Source: Gallionellaceae bacterium UBA6222 (GTDB lineage Bacteria; Pseudomonadota; Gammaproteobacteria; Burkholderiales; Gallionellaceae). Taken from it: a stretch of 30,041 nucleotides of DNA. Under the pieces are notes generated by a model that saw only the letters and a program-made list of their open reading frames with translations, searched no databases and was not told where the DNA came from. The translations under genes were made by a program, and so were the position numbers. This document shows positions 1 through 6,691 of the stretch, piece by piece (the first letter of the stretch is position 1; the number at the start of each line of letters is the position of its first letter). The DNA lies in NCBI GenBank assembly GCA_002421915.1, contig DISA01000023.1, positions 1 to 30,041 of the forward strand. Direction: 5' to 3'.

Positions 1-399
1 CTCGGCGAGCGCACGATCCAGCTCGATTGCGACGTGATCCAGGCCGACGGCGGCACACGCACCGCCAGCATTACCGGTGCCTTTGTTGCACTGCACGATG
101 CGGTGGGCGGGCTGATGCAACAGGGATTGGTACAGGAAAACCCGCTCAAGGATTTCGTCGCCGCGATTTCGGTCGGCATCTTTGAGGGAACGCCGGCCCT
201 CGATCTTGATTATGTCGAGGACTCCGCCTGCGACACCGATATGAACGTGGTGATGCTGGGGAGCGGCCACTTCGTCGAAGTGCAGGGTACGGCCGAAGGC
301 CATCCCTTCTCGCGCGAGGAAATGGATGCGCTGCTGGAGTTGGCCAAGTCCGGCATCGCGCAACTGGTCGAGATGCAACGCGAGGCGCTGGCAAAATAA
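1..399 (+). CDS. rph: Ribonuclease PH, C-terminal part (5' end outside window)
   Basis: This is the C-terminal 132 residues of RNase PH, the phosphate-dependent 3'-5' exoribonuclease that trims tRNA 3' ends. The frame is open from the first base of the window, so the start lies upstream. Family hallmarks are visible: the stretch around QADGGTRTASITGA (residues 14-27 of the fragment), which belongs to the phosphate-binding and active-site region of the RNase PH fold, and the later DLDYVEDS and TDMNVVM segments typical of bacterial RNase PH. The protein ends in an ordinary TAA. The next gene on this strand is rdgB, and an rph-rdgB-hemW order is common in proteobacteria, which supports the call. 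Identification is from recognised motifs, not a search. Confidence 0.95.
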   Translation, partial: LGERTIQLDCDVIQADGGTRTASITGAFVALHDAVGGLMQQGLVQENPLKDFVAAISVGIFEGTPALDLDYVEDSACDTDMNVVMLGSGHFVEVQGTAEGHPFSREEMDALLELAKSGIAQLVEMQREALAK

Positions 400-414
400 A
401 ACCAAAAAACAGTT

Positions 415-479
415 GTCCGCAGATTAAACAGATTGAAAATCTCAACCGTTTTTGTCATGCAATCTGCGTGAATCTGCGA
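415..479. repeat. Imperfect inverted repeat in the rph-rdgB gap
   Basis: The left arm (415-434) and the right arm (459-479) are imperfect reverse complements built around the words CGCAGATT and AATCTGCG. The right arm contains AATCTGCG twice in tandem (461-468 and 471-478). The arms could fold into a hairpin of about 20 bp with internal mismatches and a loop of roughly 24 nt. It lies between the rph stop and the rdgB start and is not followed by a T-run, so it does not look like a terminator. It resembles a dispersed intergenic repeat; other copies cannot be checked from this window. Confidence 0.55.
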
Positions 480-518
480 ATGCTTCGGATAAAAGAATTT
501 TTGGAATGTGTTAAACCC

Positions 519-1109
519 ATGCAAAAACTGGTTATCGCCTCCAACAATCCCGGCAAGCTGCGCGAATTCCAACAGATGTTGGCGCCGCTCGGCATTGAAG
601 TGCTGACCCAGGCGCCGCTCGGCATCTCCGAGGCGGAAGAACCGCACTGCACCTTCATCGAGAACGCGCTGGCCAAGGCGCGCCACGTCAGCCGCGAGAG
701 TGGATTGCCCGCGCTAGCCGACGATTCGGGCATTTGTGTCGAAGCCTTGGGTGGTGCGCCCGGCGTGCAGTCGGCACGGTACGCCGGTGACAATCCCAAG
801 TCAGATATGCGTAACAACGAAAAATTGTTGCACGGGATGCGTGGCGTGACCGATCGCCGTGCGCATTACTACTGCGTGTTGGTGCTGATGCGTCATCCCG
901 ATGACCCGCAGCCGATCATTGCTGAAGGTGAATGGCACGGAGAGATCGCACTCGGGGAACGCGGGGATGGGGGCTTCGGCTATGACCCGCTGTTCTGGCT
1001 GCCCGAACTGGGCAGGATGAGCGCCGAATTGAGCCACGATGAAAAACATGCCATCAGCCATCGCGGCAAGGCACTGCGGGTACTGTTGCAAAAACTGCGC
1101 GGCGCATGA
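519..1109 (+). CDS. rdgB: XTP/dITP diphosphatase (RdgB/HAM1 family)
   Basis: RdgB hydrolyses non-canonical purine nucleoside triphosphates (ITP, dITP, XTP) to monophosphates and pyrophosphate in the cytoplasm, keeping deaminated purines out of DNA and RNA. The 196-residue product has the family layout: an N-terminal VIASNNPGKLREF substrate-binding segment, the central LADDSGICVEAL acidic motif, GYDPLF near residue 155, and the C-terminal SHRGKAL motif. The frame is open further upstream, to an ATG at 468. The ATG at 519 is preferred because family homology begins exactly there (MQKLVIASNN) and the upstream 17 codons fall in the intergenic repeat. The ribosome binding site is weak. The stop overlaps the hemW start by 4 nt (ATGA), so the two are probably translationally coupled. 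Confidence 0.93.
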   Translation: MQKLVIASNNPGKLREFQQMLAPLGIEVLTQAPLGISEAEEPHCTFIENALAKARHVSRESGLPALADDSGICVEALGGAPGVQSARYAGDNPKSDMRNNEKLLHGMRGVTDRRAHYYCVLVLMRHPDDPQPIIAEGEWHGEIALGERGDGGFGYDPLFWLPELGRMSAELSHDEKHAISHRGKALRVLLQKLRGA

Positions 1110-2305
1110 ACACACAGCCGCTGCATCCCGTCGGTCTCAAATCACAGGCGGTCAACTTTCAGGCGACCCCGCCGCTGTCCTTGTATATCCATATTCCCTG
1201 GTGTGTACGCAAATGCCCGTATTGCGACTTCAATTCACACGAGGCGCGCGGAGAGCCGCCGGAGCAGGCTTATGTCGATGCGCTGGTGCGTGATCTCGAG
1301 TTGGCGCTGCCGCAGATCTGGGGGCGCAAGGTCTATTCCATTTTCATCGGTGGTGGCACGCCCAGTCTGTTTTCGGGGGAGGCCCTTACCTGTTTGCTGA
1401 CCCAAGTGCGTATGTTGCTGCCGCTGGCACACGATGCCGAGATTACGCTGGAGGCTAATCCAGGCACGGTGGAGGCGGCACGCTTCGCTGCCTATCGCGA
1501 GGCGGGGGTGAATCGTCTGTCGCTTGGCATTCAGAGTTTTAATGATACACATCTGCGGGCATTGGGGCGTATTCACAGCGCCGATGAGGCGCGGCGTGCC
1601 ATCGAAATGGCACAGCGGAATTTTGATAACGTCAATCTCGATCTGATGTACGCGTTGCCGCGACAGTCACTGAAGCAGGCATTGCAGGATGTGCAGACTG
1701 CGTTGTCATTCGCGCCGCAGCACCTGTCCTGCTACCACCTGACGCTGGAGCCGAACACGCTGTTTGCACACCAGCCGCCGCCGTTGCCGGATGACGACGC
1801 AAGCAGCGAGATGCAGAATCAGATTGAAACATTACTTGCCGCGCACGGTTACGAACATTACGAAACCTCGGCCTTCGCCCAGCCCAAGCGCCGCTCGCGC
1901 CACAATCTGAATTACTGGCAGTTTGGCGATTACCTCGGTATCGGCGCGGGCGCACACAGCAAGCTGAGTTTCCACGACAGGGTGATGCGGCAGGCGCGTT
2001 ACAAGCAGCCTCAAGCCTATCAGGGTGCGTTGGAACAGGGATCGCCGGTGCAGGACGAATATTTATTGGGCAAAGGGGATCTTGCCTTCGAGTTCATGAT
2101 GAATGCGCTGCGGTTGAATGGCGGTTTTGATGAAACACTGTTTCAGGAGCGGACCAGCCTGCCGCTACTGTTGATTCGGAATGAACTGGCGGAGGCCGTA
2201 AAGCGCGGGTTATTGTCCCGCGATGGGCAACACATTGCACCAACCAAACTGGGGCAACGCTTCCTGAATGATCTGTTAGAAATTTTCCTTGCGCCGAAAA
2301 ACTAG
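1106..2305 (+). CDS. hemW: Radical SAM haem chaperone HemW
   Basis: This is a 399-residue radical SAM protein of the HemW type, a haem-binding chaperone long misannotated as a second coproporphyrinogen III oxidase. The [4Fe-4S]/SAM motif is C33-x3-C37-x2-C40, followed by DFNSH. A GGGTPS glycine motif near residue 82 and the EANPGT and GIQSF segments follow in the usual order. It lacks the extra cysteine after the radical SAM triad (CxxxCxxCxC) that marks true HemN, which is present in the other family member at 18585-19979. Linkage to rdgB is the usual HemW context. Its 3' end overlaps the convergent trmB by 30 bp, so the two transcripts have complementary tails. Confidence 0.93.
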   Translation: MNTQPLHPVGLKSQAVNFQATPPLSLYIHIPWCVRKCPYCDFNSHEARGEPPEQAYVDALVRDLELALPQIWGRKVYSIFIGGGTPSLFSGEALTCLLTQVRMLLPLAHDAEITLEANPGTVEAARFAAYREAGVNRLSLGIQSFNDTHLRALGRIHSADEARRAIEMAQRNFDNVNLDLMYALPRQSLKQALQDVQTALSFAPQHLSCYHLTLEPNTLFAHQPPPLPDDDASSEMQNQIETLLAAHGYEHYETSAFAQPKRRSRHNLNYWQFGDYLGIGAGAHSKLSFHDRVMRQARYKQPQAYQGALEQGSPVQDEYLLGKGDLAFEFMMNALRLNGGFDETLFQERTSLPLLLIRNELAEAVKRGLLSRDGQHIAPTKLGQRFLNDLLEIFLAPKN

Positions 2306-2965
2306 ATCCCACACGCCATGTCCGAGACGCAGGCCGCGCTGTTCGAACTTGGTGAGCGGACGATAGGCAGGGCGAGGCGCGTAATTGGCCGCGGTGTTTT
2401 CCAGCAGCAGATCTTCACTCAATACCCGCAGCACCTGTTCGGCATAGTCCTGCCAGTCAGTGGCAACATGGATGTAGCCACCGGGTTTTATTTTCTGCAC
2501 CAGTTTGGCGATGAACGGCGCCTGGATCAGCCGGCGCTTGTTGTGGCGCGCCTTGTGCCACGGGTCGGGGAAGAAGATATGCACCCCGTCAAGGGTGTTA
2601 TCCGCAATCATGTCGCGCAGTACTTCCACCGCATCGTGTTGCATGATGCGGATATTGCCTAACTGTCGCGCATCGATCAGCTTGAGCAGATTACCGACAC
2701 CGGGCGTGTGCACTTCCAGCGCCAGATAATCAATTTCCGGATGCGCCTGGGCGATGGTTGCCGTGCTGTCGCCCATGCCGAAACCGATCTCCATAATCTT
2801 CGCTGCGTGGCGACCGAAGGCCTGATCGAGATCGAGAGGGTGTGTAGCGTAAGGAATACCGAAGTGCGGCAGCCATGTGTCGATGGCGCGTTGCTGCCCC
2901 GGTGAAGTGCGCCCTTGGCGCAGCACGAAGCTGCGGATGTGGCGCTTGCTCAGGTCTTCAGTCAT
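2276..2965 (-). CDS. trmB: tRNA (guanine-N7-)-methyltransferase TrmB
   Basis: TrmB uses S-adenosylmethionine to make m7G46 in the variable loop of tRNAs. The 229-residue product shows the SAM-binding glycine motif (IMEIGFGMGDS, about residues 57-67), the acidic LALEVH strand end, the family motif FFPDPWHKARHNKRR (about residues 130-144), and a C-terminal LTKFEQRGLRLGH segment that fits TrmB. The ATG overlaps the thiG stop by 1 nt (TGATG on the minus strand), which indicates coupled translation in a thiS-thiG-trmB operon. This thiG-trmB pairing is frequent in betaproteobacteria. The stop lies inside the end of convergent hemW. Confidence 0.94.
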   Translation of the reverse strand: MTEDLSKRHIRSFVLRQGRTSPGQQRAIDTWLPHFGIPYATHPLDLDQAFGRHAAKIMEIGFGMGDSTATIAQAHPEIDYLALEVHTPGVGNLLKLIDARQLGNIRIMQHDAVEVLRDMIADNTLDGVHIFFPDPWHKARHNKRRLIQAPFIAKLVQKIKPGGYIHVATDWQDYAEQVLRVLSEDLLLENTAANYAPRPAYRPLTKFEQRGLRLGHGVWDLVFRRKENF

Positions 2966-3759
2966 CAGCTACGGGTTGGGGCGATGATTCCTGCTGTCGG
3001 AGAGCTGGGGCTGGCACTGTACAGTTTCTTTGGCATGCGTCCGGCAAGGAATGCGCTGCGTCCTGCCTCCACTGCTTGTTTCATTGCACTCGCCATCAGC
3101 ACCGGATTTTGTGCGCCGGCAATGGCGGTATTCATCAGCACGCCATCGCAACCCAGCTCCATCGCAATGGCGGCGTCCGATGCTGTTCCCACTCCCGCAT
3201 CCACGATCACCGGCACGCTGACACGATCCAGGATGAGTTGCAGGTTCCACGGGTTGAGAATGCCCATGCCGGAGCCGATGAGCGAGGCCAGCGGCATGAT
3301 CGCCGCACAGCCGATGTCTTCCAGTTGTTTGGCGATTATGGGGTCGTCCGAGGTATAGACCATCACCTGAAAACCATCCGCCACCAGCGTTTTCGCGGCG
3401 GCGATGGTCTCGATCACATTGGGATAAAGGGATTGCGGGTCGCCCAGCACTTCGAGTTTGACCAGTGAGTGTCCATCCAGCAGCTCGCGCGCCAAGCGCA
3501 GCGTGCGCACCGCATCGTCGGCGCTGTAGCAGCCGGCGGTGTTTGGCAAATAGGTAAATTTCGACGGCGGCACGGTATCCAGCAGATTCGGTTCATTGGC
3601 GTTCTGGCCAAGATTGACACGACGAATGGCTACCGTGACGATCTCTGTCCCGCTTGCGTCGAGTGCGGTACGTGTTTCGGTGAAGTCCTTATATTTACCG
3701 GTGCCGACCAGCAGCCGGGACGAATAGCTTTTGCCTGCGATGATAAGTTTGTCATTCAT
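2965..3759 (-). CDS. thiG: Thiazole synthase ThiG
   Basis: ThiG condenses 1-deoxy-D-xylulose 5-phosphate, dehydroglycine and the ThiS thiocarboxylate into the thiazole phosphate of thiamine. The product is 264 residues, a normal length, and forms a TIM barrel. Visible landmarks are RLLVGTGKY near the N-terminus, RRVNLG around residue 46, the Schiff-base lysine in SLVKLEVLGDP (K101), PLASLIGSG, and the phosphate-binding VIVDAGVGTASDAA strand with MNTAIAGA downstream. It follows thiS by 21 nt and is followed by trmB with a 1-nt overlap. No TPP riboswitch can be fitted: only 42 nt separate thiS from the divergent tRNA. Confidence 0.96.
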   Translation of the reverse strand: MNDKLIIAGKSYSSRLLVGTGKYKDFTETRTALDASGTEIVTVAIRRVNLGQNANEPNLLDTVPPSKFTYLPNTAGCYSADDAVRTLRLARELLDGHSLVKLEVLGDPQSLYPNVIETIAAAKTLVADGFQVMVYTSDDPIIAKQLEDIGCAAIMPLASLIGSGMGILNPWNLQLILDRVSVPVIVDAGVGTASDAAIAMELGCDGVLMNTAIAGAQNPVLMASAMKQAVEAGRSAFLAGRMPKKLYSASPSSPTAGIIAPTRS

Positions 3760-3780
3760 TGTTTTATTCCTGGATAGTTG

Positions 3781-3984
3781 TTAACCGCCGCCGACCGCAA
3801 CCACGATTTCGAGTTTGTCGCCATCGTTCAGTTGCGCAGTGGCGAAGGTGCTGCGCGGTATGATTTCACCGTTGCGTTCGAGTGCAATGCGTTTGCCGCT
3901 GTAACCCATCGCCTCGATAAAAGCTGTAACGCTGATGGGTTGGGAAAATTGGCGGGGCTCGCCGTTGATGCTGACCGTTATCAC
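3781..3984 (-). CDS. thiS: Sulfur carrier protein ThiS
   Basis: This is a 67-residue beta-grasp protein ending in the di-glycine tail (AVGGG) that is adenylated and thiocarboxylated before donating sulfur to ThiG. The sequence MITVSINGEPRQF and the C-terminal DGDKLEIVVAVGGG are characteristic of ThiS. It is the first gene of the minus-strand operon thiS-thiG-trmB. Its start codon overlaps the predicted -35 region of the divergent tRNA promoter, so the two promoters share about 45 bp. The thiamine operon and the tRNA may therefore interfere with each other's transcription (inference). Confidence 0.95.
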   Translation of the reverse strand: MITVSINGEPRQFSQPISVTAFIEAMGYSGKRIALERNGEIIPRSTFATAQLNDGDKLEIVVAVGGG

Positions 3985-4012
3985 TTCGTTTGTCCGTGTT
4001 AGAATCCGCGCC
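3978..4012 (+). promoter_or_regulatory. Predicted sigma-70 promoter of the tRNA-Gly/intron locus
   Basis: A good -10 hexamer TAGAAT lies at 4000-4005. TTATCA at 3978-3983 is a 4/6 match to the -35 consensus, with a 16-bp spacer. The bases after the -10 (CCGCGCC) form a GC-rich discriminator, a feature of stringently controlled stable-RNA promoters. The predicted start is near 4012, 15 nt before the tRNA 5' end. The promoter overlaps the thiS start codon on the other strand. It would transcribe the split tRNA, the intron, the internal tRNA and the maturase gene as one RNA. Confidence 0.6.
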
Positions 4013-4026
4013 GCATTTTACACCAA

Positions 4027-4065
4027 GCGGGTGTAGCTCAATGGTAGAGCAGAAGCTTCCCAAGC
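4027..4065 (+). tRNA. tRNA-Gly(CCC), 5' exon (interrupted gene)
   Basis: These 39 nt are the 5' part of a tRNA-Gly: acceptor strand GCGGGTG, D-arm GCTC-AATGGTA-GAGC, the 5' anticodon strand GAAGC, loop TTCCCAA with anticodon CCC, and the first two bases (GC) of the 3' anticodon strand. The gene then breaks off into the group II intron start GTGCGAC. The 3' part lies at 6692-6726. Together the two parts give a 74-nt tRNA with encoded CCA. In it stem pairs 28-42 to 31-39 form, but 27-43 would be a G·A mismatch. Without splicing this copy cannot be functional. Confidence 0.85.
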
Positions 4066-4426
4066 GTGCGACACGATGAGTGTAGCAAGGTAACTAGCCT
4101 CCCACCACGTTATAGTGTGGGGAAATAGTAATAAAAGGTGTGTCAGGGGTAACTCTGCTCACCATACTTTGTGTAGCGAAAGCTGCATAAGTAATTGTTT
4201 TGCAGTCTCGCAAGAGACTGACAGAACCGAGGGTTCAGCCCCTCGTAGCCTAGGAGCAGTGCGCCATTGGTAACGGTGGGGTGCTAAGCGCTCTGACAAT
4301 GTAGCCACCTTACGGGGTATATCAAGCCCCGCGAGGGGTTTGGTGTGATTTCGGGAGTTGCACCCGGATGAGGCACTAGGCTGAGTTGGATGGTTAATGT
4401 AATGTGAACCGCTGTTAAACGTCGTC

Positions 4427-4432
4427 AAGCTT
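4427..4432 (+). other. Candidate EBS2 of the intron
   Basis: The hexamer AAGCTT is perfectly complementary to AAGCTT (self-complementary word) at 4053-4058 in the 5' exon, the expected IBS2 position. It lies 67 nt before candidate EBS1 (start to start), the usual order and approximate spacing in domain I. Confidence 0.5.
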
Positions 4433-4498
4433 GTAGAGCCAAAGGCAACTTGCAGTATCGGGCTCTGGCCAAAATGGCACGTGATCGGTTATTTGTTT

Positions 4499-4504
4499 GC
4501 TTGG
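4499..4504 (+). other. Candidate EBS1 of the intron
   Basis: GCTTGG is the exact reverse complement of CCAAGC (4060-4065), the last six bases of the 5' exon, which is the IBS1 position. One chance match of this size in a 777-nt stretch would not be surprising. Together with a correctly ordered EBS2 the pairing becomes credible. Confidence 0.5.
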
Positions 4505-4842
4505 TGCAAATACGCTGACATACGATCACCGGCGAAAAGGCGGAACCTTCCCAACTCGTGTTACTTGTGCGGAACGTGGTAAGCCCAATATGGTGTCCGG
4601 TCAATTTGACGGACAAAGATGGCCGCAAGGTCATCCGATACTGTAGTGGGTAGAGGAAAGTGGAAAAAGCGAATGCTGCGCTGTAATGGTGCAGATAGGG
4701 GATGAAACGATTGCCCTGACGCGAAAGCGTGCAGACTTTCACTAGGTGACCTGTCGCGAGATAGGTCTGTAAATCGTACCCGATGGGGATGGATGTATCG
4801 TCTCCTTCGGGGGGTGGTGCGTCTATATCTTTCGGGATTTAG

Positions 4843-4916
4843 GCGGGTGTAGCTCAATGGTAGAGCTCTTGCTTCCCAAGCAAGTGACGAGGGTTCGATC
4901 CCCTTCACCCGCTCCA
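4843..4916 (+). tRNA. Complete tRNA-Gly(CCC) inside the intron
   Basis: This 74-nt tRNA is fully paired: acceptor GCGGGTG/CACCCGC, D-stem GCTC/GAGC, anticodon stem CTTGC/GCAAG with loop TTCCCAA (anticodon CCC, decoding GGG), variable TGAC, T-arm GAGGG-TTCGATC-CCCTT, discriminator T and encoded CCA. It matches the split host tRNA at 66 of 74 positions. The eight differences are four bases before (4867-4870) and four after (4882-4885) the shared 11-nt core that spans the insertion site. They flip pairs 28-42 and 29-41 from A-T to T-A and change 27-43 from G·A to C-G. The maturase start codon is only 15 nt after the CCA. It is most likely the functional GGG-reading tRNA of this locus. Confidence 0.93.
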
Positions 4917-4931
4917 ATATCGGAGGTTGAT

Positions 4932-6566
4932 ATGGACGCTAAGTATCAAGAAGGCGATGTTGCCTCCGCAGGCTGGCATAGTTGGCACCAGATTCATTGG
5001 TCCGACGCACACCAATCTGTTGCGAGGTTACAGACGCGAATCGCGAAAGCGGTAAAAGCAGGCGAGTGGCGTAAAGCCCGCTCTCTGCAACGGCTCCTAA
5101 CCCAATCCATCAGTGCGAAAGCATTGGCTGTGAAGCGGGTGACGGAAAACCGTGGTCGGAAAACTCCGGGTGTAGATGGTAAAACTTGGAGCACTCCAGA
5201 AGAAAAGTGGGAAGCAGTCCAAGGTCTCGGCAGCAAGAGATACAGACCGTTACCGCTGCGACGCATCTATATCCCCAAAGCAAATGGTGACAAGCGCCCA
5301 CTGGGCATTCCAACCATGCGCGACCGGGCGATGCAGGCGTTGCACTTACTCGCATTAGATCCTGTCGCCGAGACAACCGGAGATTCGCACTCATACGGCT
5401 TCCGCCGTGAGCGCTCAACTGCCGATGCTATTGAACAAGTGCGAAATGCGCTTGGACGAAAAGCGTCGCCGCAGTGGGTGCTTGAGGGTGACATCAAGGG
5501 GTGTTTCGACAATATCAGTCATGACTGGCTGGCGGCCAATGTCTGTATGGACAGAGGCATCCTAAGAAAGTGGCTGAAAGCGGGGTTTATAGAGACGGGA
5601 AAATTGTTCCCAACCAATGCCGGGACACCGCAAGGTGGCATCATTTCCCCGGTGCTGGCTAACATGGCACTCGATGGATTGCAACGCGAGCTTAAAGGGC
5701 TGTTTCACACAGTCCGACAGGCGCGTGAAGCGAAAGTCAATTTGGTGCGTTACGCGGATGACTTCGTGATTACTGGCAGCTCGCGAGAGTTGTTGGAGGA
5801 GCGGGTCAAACCTCTGGTGGTGCAGTTTCTGGCCGCAAGAGGATTGGTTCTCTCGGAGAAGAAAACCACCATCACTCACGTGACGGAAGGGTTCGACTTT
5901 CTGGGATGGAATGTAAGGCGGTTCAATCGGATGCTGCTCACGCGGCCTTCGACGAAAAACGTCAAAGCATTCATGACCAAGTTGCGCGAAACATTGGGGG
6001 CAATGCGAACAGCCAAGCAGGAAGAGGTGGTAGACAAACTTATGCCGATGATTCGCGGCTGGGCAAACTATCATCGAAGCCAAATGGCGTCGCGCACCTT
6101 CGCTAAATGCGATCATTTGATCTGGCAAATGTTGTGGCGTTGGGCGGTACGTCGTCACCCTAACAAGGGGAAACGGTGGATCAAACAGCGGTATTTCATG
6201 AGCTTCAAGGGGCGTGATTGGCGCTTTGCCGAGAAGGAGAAGATTCTGCCAGTGCTGGGTGAGTTCCGGAAACGGACTCATGTAAAGGTGCAGGCGGAAG
6301 CGAATCCGTATGACCCAGCGTTCGACGAGTATTTCACCAAGCGGCTTGCACGCAAGATGGATATGGCGCTCGAAGGACGCAGAAAATTACGTTGGTTGTG
6401 GTGGTTTCAGGATGGGCTATGCCCGATCTGCCTCCAAAAGATTACGCGAGATACGGGGTGGCATTTGCACCATCGTGTCAAACGGTCTCAAGGAGGATTG
6501 GATGTGCTCAGTAATCTAGCGCTGTTGCATCCGAACTGCCATCAGCAACTGCATGTAATGGAGTAG
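4932..6566 (+). CDS. ltrA: Group II intron reverse transcriptase/maturase with HNH endonuclease domain
   Basis: This 544-residue multifunctional protein supports splicing and target-primed reverse transcription of the intron. Residues 60-330 are the reverse transcriptase, with KTPGVDG (78-84), RPLGIPT (122-128), GDIKGCFDNISHD (186-198), the GTPQGGIISP motif (231-240) and the catalytic YADD (274-277). The maturase domain X follows (about 340-430, including RGWANYHR). The C-terminus is an HNH nuclease with CPIC (497-500), HHR (513-515) and a LLHPNCH segment (531-537). The frame is open back into the tRNA, to an ATG at 4857. The ATG at 4932 is chosen because GGAGG sits at 4922-4926 and lies outside the tRNA. 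No frameshift or missing catalytic residue is visible, so the intron may still be mobile. The gene symbol is a generic family name. Confidence 0.93.
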   Translation: MDAKYQEGDVASAGWHSWHQIHWSDAHQSVARLQTRIAKAVKAGEWRKARSLQRLLTQSISAKALAVKRVTENRGRKTPGVDGKTWSTPEEKWEAVQGLGSKRYRPLPLRRIYIPKANGDKRPLGIPTMRDRAMQALHLLALDPVAETTGDSHSYGFRRERSTADAIEQVRNALGRKASPQWVLEGDIKGCFDNISHDWLAANVCMDRGILRKWLKAGFIETGKLFPTNAGTPQGGIISPVLANMALDGLQRELKGLFHTVRQAREAKVNLVRYADDFVITGSSRELLEERVKPLVVQFLAARGLVLSEKKTTITHVTEGFDFLGWNVRRFNRMLLTRPSTKNVKAFMTKLRETLGAMRTAKQEEVVDKLMPMIRGWANYHRSQMASRTFAKCDHLIWQMLWRWAVRRHPNKGKRWIKQRYFMSFKGRDWRFAEKEKILPVLGEFRKRTHVKVQAEANPYDPAFDEYFTKRLARKMDMALEGRRKLRWLWWFQDGLCPICLQKITRDTGWHLHHRVKRSQGGLDVLSNLALLHPNCHQQLHVME

Positions 6567-6616
6567 AATGACCCCGTTGGCATCATTTGGAAGCGGATGA
6601 TGCTTTTGGGTTGCTT

Positions 6617-6691
6617 GAGCCGGATGCAGGGAAACTTGCACGTCCGGTTCTTAGGGGAGGGGGTGGCCGCGAGGCCGCCTCCTTACCCTCC
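6617..6691 (+). ncRNA. Group II intron domains V and VI
   Basis: Domain V is the 34-nt hairpin at 6617-6650. It starts GAGCCGG, has the GAAA tetraloop inside CAGG-GAAA-CTTG, and closes with CCGGTTC, a textbook catalytic domain V. Domain VI follows from about 6654. Its loop GCGA (6669-6672) caps a GGCC/GGCC helix, continuing into a G-rich/C-rich stem with an unpaired UA. The A at 6685 is the candidate branch point. The hairpin GCATCAT/ATGATGC (6580-6586 with 6597-6603) just after the maturase stop probably belongs to domain IV. Confidence 0.9.

Larger units (their letters stand above)
4066..4842 (+). ncRNA. Group II intron ribozyme domains I-III (and start of IV)
   Basis: This 777-nt non-coding stretch is the structured 5' part of the intron. 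It holds several short hairpins capped by GNRA tetraloops, as expected for group II domain I-III RNA: CAGTCTC-GCAA-GAGACTG (4203-4220), GCCCC-GCGA-GGGG (4326-4338), and ACGC-GAAA-GCGT (4719-4730). Candidate exon-binding sites are EBS2 at 4427-4432 and EBS1 at 4499-4504. The region lacks convincing coding sequence; the short open frames in it have no homology or ribosome binding sites. A full secondary-structure fold was not computed. Confidence 0.8.
4066..6691 (+). mobile_element. Group II intron inserted in the anticodon stem of tRNA-Gly(CCC), with an internal tRNA gene
   Basis: The element begins with GTGCGAC, matching the group II 5' consensus GUGYG. It contains ribozyme domains up to about 4840, a complete tRNA-Gly, a multidomain reverse transcriptase, and ends with clear domains V and VI. 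The boundaries chosen make the flanking tRNA halves (39 + 35 nt) add up to 74 nt, exactly the length of the internal tRNA. With this boundary the likely branch-point A (6685) lies 7 nt from the end, which is normal, but the terminal dinucleotide is CC instead of the conserved AY. A possible domain IV base stem pairs 4811-4815 (GGGGT) with 6571-6575 (ACCCC), placing both tRNA and ORF in domain IV. The 5' boundary is solid; the 3' boundary is uncertain by a few bases. Confidence 0.85.

Noticed and set aside
3985..4026. TPP riboswitch for thiS-thiG
   Set aside because: Only 42 bp separate thiS from the tRNA, too little for a thi-box aptamer.
4159..4742. Minus-strand open frames in the intron 5' region
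   Set aside because: They lie in structured ribozyme RNA, have no homology that I recognise, and oppose the transcript.
4857..4931. N-terminal extension of the maturase reading into the internal tRNA
   Set aside because: The frame is open by chance through the tRNA; the Shine-Dalgarno at 4922-4926 points to ATG 4932.
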